A stretch of DNA of 64,000 nt from Faecalibacterium sp. I3-3-33 (lineage in GTDB: Bacteria; Bacillota; Clostridia; Oscillospirales; Ruminococcaceae): assembly GCF_023347295.1 (NCBI RefSeq), contig NZ_CP094469.1, forward strand, positions 2,046,001 to 2,110,000. The letters are read 5' to 3'. The position numbers and the translations under genes were made by a program. Under the pieces are notes generated by a model. It did not search any database and had not been told where the DNA came from. It saw nothing but the letters and a program-made list of their open reading frames with translations. This document shows positions 59,318 to 64,000 of the stretch, in pieces (the first letter of the stretch is position 1; each line of letters begins with the position of its first letter).

Positions 59318-60243
59318 TCTAAAACTCCTCCCTGATATGCACTATGGATAATTTTTGCCGCCGGACGGCCGGACACGGCGTAGGCACTGACTGCTCTGGT
59401 ATCGGCAGGCCAGTCCCACACGCCAAAGCCCATGACCCACGGACGCTTGGCGCAGGCGGAAAACATTGCCTCATACCAATCTGCCTGCTCCAGATCATTC
59501 CGTGTTCCCTTCAGCTCCCAGTTGTTGGGCACGGCAGAAGAACCGGTGATGTTCATGCAGCCTGCCTCGCTGAAGAGGACGGGCTTTTTGTATTTTTGGC
59601 TCACCGCCTCGATACGGTCCAGCTGGTTTTCCCAGTCCTTCAGGGGGTAGTAGCCACTGGAGGCGATGCAGTCCACCGCATCCCACCAGTTCACATGGTC
59701 CTCGCCGTATTTATCGCAGTTATAGCTCACCGGGCCGTGGTACTGCTGCCGCACAGCGGCAATGAGGGCGCGCCACTCTGCTTCCCGGTGCTCGGTCATG
59801 GTCATTTCGCAGCCGGTCAGGAACAGCCCGCAGCCCTCGGCCTGCGCCAGTGCGGCGTAGTGGGTCTGGAATGCTGTGTAGCTGGCAAACCATCCGCTCC
59901 ACTGGGTCTCGCAGGGTACATCGTGGTCAAAAAAGCTGATGCGCGCCCGCCACACACCGTTGGCACAGTTGACGGTAGGCTTCAGCGCCACCTGCAAGCC
60001 CAACTGCTTGGCAAAGCGGATGGCACCGCACAGCTCCTCATCTGTGGGGGTGGCATCGGTGTTCCAGTTGATCTCCTCACTGTAAGGGCCAGACTGTATT
60101 CCAGAGGGCGACAGGATGACCCAGTTGGCTGCGGTGGCTTCCACCATGGCTGCCATGCTGCGGTGGGCAGTCTCGCTGCTCAGGTTGCCCCGGTGGGGAA
60201 AGGGTGCAAAATTCACCCCGTAAAAGTTGTGTTCCAGCTCCAT
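59314..60243 (-). CDS. Glycoside hydrolase family 113-like (beta-mannan) enzyme
   Basis: 309 residues from MELEHNFYGVNFAPFP, with GAGGAAGG upstream. A (beta/alpha)8 barrel: LKPTVNCANG, LFLTGCEMTMTEHREAEW (acid/base Glu region) and KKPVLFSEAGCMNITGS (nucleophile Glu). GH113 enzymes are beta-mannanases or exo-acting mannosidases. With no signal peptide it would act on imported mannooligosaccharides. It is co-transcribed with the CE17-like esterase and divergent from the CE2-like esterase. Confidence 0.82.
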   Translation of the reverse strand: MELEHNFYGVNFAPFPHRGNLSSETAHRSMAAMVEATAANWVILSPSGIQSGPYSEEINWNTDATPTDEELCGAIRFAKQLGLQVALKPTVNCANGVWRARISFFDHDVPCETQWSGWFASYTAFQTHYAALAQAEGCGLFLTGCEMTMTEHREAEWRALIAAVRQQYHGPVSYNCDKYGEDHVNWWDAVDCIASSGYYPLKDWENQLDRIEAVSQKYKKPVLFSEAGCMNITGSSAVPNNWELKGTRNDLEQADWYEAMFSACAKRPWVMGFGVWDWPADTRAVSAYAVSGRPAAKIIHSAYQGGVLE

Positions 60244-60515
60244 GAAACCTTCCTCTTTTTTCTCAAAAATCAACGTCAGATTGCACAACAAGTATAAGAC
60301 AGTTTTGGAAGTTCCGTCAATATGCCGCTTCATTTTCAGCGTATGGTACAAGGAGAGGGGCAAAGCACTGGTCAACCTGACCCGAAAAAAGCCCCTGCAC
60401 CGGGAGGCGCAAAGGCTAAACTAAATTTTAGGTTTTTGTTAGCTTACAGATTTAGCTTGCGATTTTGGGTAGAATCTGCTATGCTTCAGGCAAAAACCAA
60501 GGGGAGGAACAGAAA

Positions 60516-61628
60516 ATGGAGCAACTTACAACTGCGACGCTGACCCAGCTGCCGCAGGTGCGGGCACTGGGGCGGCACACCGGGCGTGACCCGCTGACCC
60601 TGTTCTGGACGGCCAGCGGCATGGAGCTGGAATTTACCGGCAGTGAGCTGTGGGTGGACTTTTTCGCCGATTATGAGGTGGTAGAGCCGTGGGTCAGCGT
60701 GGAGCTGAACGGCGCATGGGTGGCACGGTTTGCCGTGAACCCCGGCAAAAGCCGGGTGTGCCTGTTCCGGGGCATGACACCGGGCAAGGCAAAGCACCTC
60801 CGGCTGCTAAAGGATGTGCAGGCCATGCACGATGACCCGGCGCATCTGTTGCAGATCACCGGGCTGGAATATGCAGGCGGCGAATTTCTGCCCCTGCCGG
60901 AGCCGCAGTATCGGCTGGAGTTTGTGGGCGACAGCATCACCAGCGGCGAGGGTGCCATCGGAGCCAAGCCGGAGGAGGACTGGGTGGGAGCCTTTTTCTC
61001 TGCGGAGAACCACTACGGCCGCCTGACCGCCGATGCACTGGGAGCCGAATACCGCTGCATCTCGCAAAGTGGCTGGGGCATCGTGACCGGCTGGGACAAC
61101 GATGTGCGCCATGTGATGCCGCCCTACTATACGCAGGTGTGCGGTGTAGCGATGGGGCAGCGCAATGCCGCCCTTGGCGCACAGCAGGATAATGATTTTG
61201 CTGCATGGAAACCGGATGCTGTCATCGTCAACTTGGGCACCAACGACACGGGCGCATTTGATAACCCGCCGTGGCAAGACCCTGCCACCGGCAAGCCCCA
61301 CCAGCTGCGGCGGCTCTCCAATGGGGACTTCCACCCTGCGGACGCCCAAAAAGTGGCAAATGGTGTACAGCATTTTCTGACGCTGATCCGGGCGAAGAAC
61401 CCCGGGGCAAAGCTGGTGTGGTGCATCGGGATGCTGGGCAGCGAGCTGCTGCCGGTATTGCGGCAGGGCATGGAGCAGTACAAGGCCATTACCGGAGACA
61501 GCTCTGTCTATCTGCTGGAGCTGCCCAACACCACGCCGGAAACCGTGGGTGCCCGGCAGCACCCCGGCGCAGAGAACCACCGGCAGGCGGCAAAAGTACT
61601 GACGGATTTTTTGAAGGATATCTTATAA
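60516..61628 (+). CDS. CE2-like carbohydrate esterase
   Basis: 370 residues from MEQLTTATLTQL; GGGGAGG lies 9 bases upstream. An N-terminal jelly-roll domain (about 10-130) precedes the SGNH hydrolase domain with EFVGDSITSGEGAIG (Ser), VNLGTNDTGAF (Asn) and HPGAENHRQAA (His), the order of CE2 acetylesterases. In Roseburia and Faecalibacterium the CE2 partner of CE17 removes 3-, 4- and 6-O-acetyls from mannooligosaccharides. No signal peptide is seen, consistent with intracellular action. TTAGCTT boxes lie just upstream. Confidence 0.85.
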   Translation: MEQLTTATLTQLPQVRALGRHTGRDPLTLFWTASGMELEFTGSELWVDFFADYEVVEPWVSVELNGAWVARFAVNPGKSRVCLFRGMTPGKAKHLRLLKDVQAMHDDPAHLLQITGLEYAGGEFLPLPEPQYRLEFVGDSITSGEGAIGAKPEEDWVGAFFSAENHYGRLTADALGAEYRCISQSGWGIVTGWDNDVRHVMPPYYTQVCGVAMGQRNAALGAQQDNDFAAWKPDAVIVNLGTNDTGAFDNPPWQDPATGKPHQLRRLSNGDFHPADAQKVANGVQHFLTLIRAKNPGAKLVWCIGMLGSELLPVLRQGMEQYKAITGDSSVYLLELPNTTPETVGARQHPGAENHRQAAKVLTDFLKDIL

Positions 61629-61670
61629 AACGGAACGACCCCTGCCAGCCGGCAGGGGTCGTTCCGTTTT
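61627..61670. terminator. Bidirectional terminator between the CE2-like and LacI genes
   Basis: A perfect 20-bp stem (AAAACGGAACGACCCCTGCC and its complement) with a 4-base loop and A/T-runs on both sides. Confidence 0.9.
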
Positions 61671-61677
61671 TCTCGGT

Positions 61678-62664
61678 TCATGTCGATTCTCTTCTTACAA
61701 AGCCGCCGGGCACGATGACGGTGGGTGCGATGGCGGGCTTATGCGCCATCTTGCGGCGGAGCTGTGCCACCACGGTTTTTGCCATGCAATCCAGATCCAC
61801 CCGGTAGCTGGTCAGCTGCGGATTGCAGATGGTAGAAAAGCGATAATCATCGTAGCCGGTCACTGCCACATCCTGCGGCACCCGGTAGCCGTTGCGCTTG
61901 AGGGTCTCCACCAGATTGTAGGCCACCTCATCGCAGTTGCAGACAAAGGCATCCGGCATTTCATGGGGAAGTGTAAACGGAACGAATATTCCCAGGTCGT
62001 CCCGGTCTTCGAGCCGCCAGTCGTCCCGGATGGGAAGCCCGGCGCGCAGCAGAGCCTTTACATAACCGAGATAGCGGTCCATGATGGAGCTGGTGGACTG
62101 CACGCTGCCCACAAAGCCGATGTTCCGCCGCCCGGTGGAGATGAGGTGTTCCGTAAGCGTATAGCTGCCGCTGGTGTTGTCGCTGAGCACACAGTCGGCG
62201 GCAATGGCATCGTCGTAGAAATCCAGCAACATAAAAGGCACGCCGGTCTGCACGGCGGTGGCCAGATACCGGCGGCTGATCTCGCCCATGAAGATCAGGC
62301 CGTCCACCTTGTGGTTAACAAGGAAATTGGGCATGTTGCAGCTCTTTTCTGCCTGCGGGAGAACGATCTCCATCAGCACCGAGATGTCCTGCTCGGCAGC
62401 GCACTTGAGCACCGCCCGGTACAGATTGGAATAAAAGGCGTTCTCGTTGAAAAAGCGGTCCGCCACCAGAATGCCGATGGTCTCGCCGCCGGTCTGCGTC
62501 TGCGCGCGGACAGGCACCTGATACCCCATTTCCTTGGCGGCAGCAAGAATTTTTGCCCGCATCGCCTCGCTTACGCCGTCCTTGCCGGCAAGCCCTTTGG
62601 AAACGGATACTGTGCTGATGCCCAGCCGCTTGGCAATATCAGCCATGCGCACTGCTTTTGCCAT
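61678..62664 (-). CDS. LacI-family transcriptional regulator
   Basis: 328 residues. Helix-turn-helix MADIAKRLGISTVSVSKGLAG (residues 7-27, hinge helix near 50) and a periplasmic-binding-protein-like effector domain (IGILVADRFF, GLIFMGEISRR, GYDDYRFSTICNPQLTS split). A sugar inducer, probably a mannooligosaccharide, is inferred from the adjacent GH113, esterase and sugar-binding genes. Candidate TTAGCTWA operators lie upstream of the CE2-like gene and in 62832-63010. Confidence 0.92.
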   Translation of the reverse strand: MAKAVRMADIAKRLGISTVSVSKGLAGKDGVSEAMRAKILAAAKEMGYQVPVRAQTQTGGETIGILVADRFFNENAFYSNLYRAVLKCAAEQDISVLMEIVLPQAEKSCNMPNFLVNHKVDGLIFMGEISRRYLATAVQTGVPFMLLDFYDDAIAADCVLSDNTSGSYTLTEHLISTGRRNIGFVGSVQSTSSIMDRYLGYVKALLRAGLPIRDDWRLEDRDDLGIFVPFTLPHEMPDAFVCNCDEVAYNLVETLKRNGYRVPQDVAVTGYDDYRFSTICNPQLTSYRVDLDCMAKTVVAQLRRKMAHKPAIAPTVIVPGGFVRREST

Positions 62665-62946
62665 AAGTTATCCCAGCTTTCTTTCTCGATTGGATCGTGA
62701 GGTAAAAAACGTTCCGTTTACTTTATGGTAAGCATAACAGTTTTCGGGCGTTTCGTCAACAAAAAAGCGGTTAAAAATCGAAAAAGACGCAGAAAGTCGG
62801 GTATTATTTAGGCTAATTCAATTACTGTTTATTAGCTTAATTTTTGTTTAAGCTTTAAAATGGCTGTTGTATCCCGGATTTATGGGGCAGTTTTCACAAG
62901 GAATATTGCCGAATTGCCGCCAAATCACCGAATCTTTTTAGTCATA

Positions 62947-62975
62947 TTGACAGTGCATCGTGAAAAGGCTATACT
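62947..62975 (+). promoter_or_regulatory. Promoter of the sugar-binding lipoprotein gene
   Basis: TTGACA (62947-62952), a 17-base spacer and TATACT (62970-62975), with the palindrome TTAGCTAA (63003-63010) just past the start point. The intergenic stretch 62665-63075 also holds TTAGCTTA (62832-62839) and TTAAGCTTTAA (62848-62858); no gene is supported in it. Confidence 0.8.
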
Positions 62976-63075
62976 TAAATCACAAAAAGCGAAAGAAAAC
63001 AGTTAGCTAAATCAAGTTAACAAAAGCTTTCGCAACCCGGAAAAAGGTTCCACATTAAAGAAGGAGGACATCCCT

Positions 63076-64000
63076 ATGCGTAAGATCAATCGTCGTAGTT
63101 TCCTGAAGGCTACTGGTATTCTGGCAGCAGCATCTGCTCTGGCTGCCTGCGGCGGCGGGTCCAGCTCCACCGCCGGTTCCACCGGCTCCACCGCTGGTTC
63201 TACCGCCGGTTCCGCTGCCGGTGCGGATGGTGCCAAGGCTTACAATGAGCTGACCGTTGGCACCGACAACACCGACTTGAAGGCTGACCTGAAGATCATC
63301 AGCCACCGTACCGACCTCATCGATGACGGCACCTTCGATGGCTACATTACCGCATTCCAGAAGCTGTATCCCAACATCACCATCAAGTACGAGGGCATCA
63401 CCGACTATGCCAACGACATGACCACCCGTCTGACTTCCAAGGACTGGGGCGATCTGTGCATGATCCCCACCGCCATCCCCCTGACCGAGCTGGGCGACTA
63501 CTTTGAGCCTCTGTGCGCACTGAGCGACATTGAGAACGAGTACAACTTCGCTTCCAACCGCGCTTATAACGGCAGCGTGTACGGCATCCCCTCCACCGGC
63601 AATGCACAGGGCATCGTCTACAACAAGAAGGTCTTTGAGGCTGCCGGCATCACCACCCTGCCCAAGACCCCGGACGAGTTCCTGGATGACCTGCAGAAGA
63701 TCAAGGACTACGATCCTTCCATTGATCCCCTGTACACCAACTACGCCGCCGGCTGGACCATGACCGCATGGGATGCTTACACCAGCGGCGGCGCAACCGG
63801 CGACCCGAACTGGATGAACATTACCATGCCCCAGACCAAGGATCCGTTCCAGAAGGGCATTCTGGGTGCGGACGATATGGGTCCCTACGCTGTGTACTAC
63901 ATCCTGTACGAAGCAGTGAAGCGCGGTCTGACCGAGGCCGACCCCACCACCACCGACTGGGAGGGCTCCAAGCCCCGCATCAATAACGGCCAGATCGGTG
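63076..64000 (+). CDS. Extracellular sugar-binding lipoprotein of an ABC transporter (3' end outside the window)
   Basis: The frame is open from the ATG at 63076 to the window end (308 codons). AAGGAGG lies 10 bases upstream. The N-terminus NRRSFLKATG is Tat-like and the lipobox ALAAC gives lipidated Cys27, followed by a Ser/Gly/Thr/Ala linker. The SBP_bac_1 fold is visible in GYITAFQKLYPNITIKYEG, YGIPSTGNAQGIVYNKKVF and PKTPDEFLDDLQKIKDY. It would capture mannooligosaccharides for a CUT1 transporter whose permeases should lie beyond the window. A Tat motif combined with a lipobox is uncommon. Confidence 0.92.
   Translation, partial: MRKINRRSFLKATGILAAASALAACGGGSSSTAGSTGSTAGSTAGSAAGADGAKAYNELTVGTDNTDLKADLKIISHRTDLIDDGTFDGYITAFQKLYPNITIKYEGITDYANDMTTRLTSKDWGDLCMIPTAIPLTELGDYFEPLCALSDIENEYNFASNRAYNGSVYGIPSTGNAQGIVYNKKVFEAAGITTLPKTPDEFLDDLQKIKDYDPSIDPLYTNYAAGWTMTAWDAYTSGGATGDPNWMNITMPQTKDPFQKGILGADDMGPYAVYYILYEAVKRGLTEADPTTTDWEGSKPRINNGQIG

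Noticed and set aside
1..64000. CRISPR arrays
   Set aside because: I saw no regularly spaced identical repeats with unique spacers. The only multi-copy elements are the four composite repeats, which are kilobases apart.

Overview
The window comes from a gut Firmicute, most likely Faecalibacterium prausnitzii or a close relative (Oscillospiraceae). The main evidence is the mannan-oligosaccharide locus at the right end (GH113 glycosidase, CE17-like and CE2-like esterases, LacI regulator, sugar-binding lipoprotein), which matches the architecture described for F. prausnitzii. The GC-rich coding sequence, Gram-positive ribosome binding sites, GGGtGRT/NifU pair and Pel-like cluster of the Gram-positive type agree with this. 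The assignment is inference from gene content; no database was searched.

Layout. 1-1.47 kb is a visibly AT-richer patch with an AAA+ ATPase tail, a stand-alone ClpX-type zinc finger, an XRE regulator and a small membrane protein. It ends abruptly inside a GC-rich gene for a six-repeat peptidoglycan-binding protein that has lost its N-terminus. 3.5-12 kb carries housekeeping and stress genes: M15 peptidase, flavodoxin, 2-hydroxyacid dehydrogenase, sirtuin, Ogt, a SARP-type regulator with an abnormal receiver domain, an SPFH protein coupled to a ribbon-helix-helix protein, glycerate kinase and tRNA-Pro. 12.3-19 kb has ComF overlapping an S-layer-homology protein, next to a MacAB-like exporter. 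19.4-25 kb has a secreted FMN/FAD reductase with a NusG-II partner, the GGGtGRT/NifU pair and an MFS transporter. 25-37 kb holds hisS, glyS, a substrate-binding lipoprotein with a hybrid histidine kinase, rlmH and topoisomerase IV. 37-37.7 kb is a five-tRNA cluster (Phe, Gly, Asp, Gly, Cys).

37.9-44.6 kb looks like an iron/redox island: a Tp47-like secreted protein, two FMN-binding proteins, a NapH-like polyferredoxin, then, convergent, a ferrosome-type P1B-6 ATPase and its small DUF6110 partner. The same 16-bp inverted repeat (GTTAG-N6-CTAAC) lies in front of both transcription units. 44.9-57.3 kb is a nine-gene, tightly overlapping operon: pelD-pelE-pelA(deacetylase)-pelF-pelG followed by CotH kinase, VTC polyphosphate-polymerase-like, DUF4956 and DUF4832 genes. 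Gene remnants and a short direct repeat lie on both sides of it. 58.2-64 kb is the mannan-oligosaccharide locus.

Two non-coding observations stand out. A composite intergenic element occurs four times: a core with two interleaved complementary pairs whose stem 1 covaries between copies, a 17-18 nt AT spacer, a terminator hairpin with a TGCG loop, and a tail ending in TTCAC. In addition, an orphan promoter-operator-terminator cassette at 58 kb carries the iron-island operator but no gene. It is either a deletion relic or a small regulated RNA.
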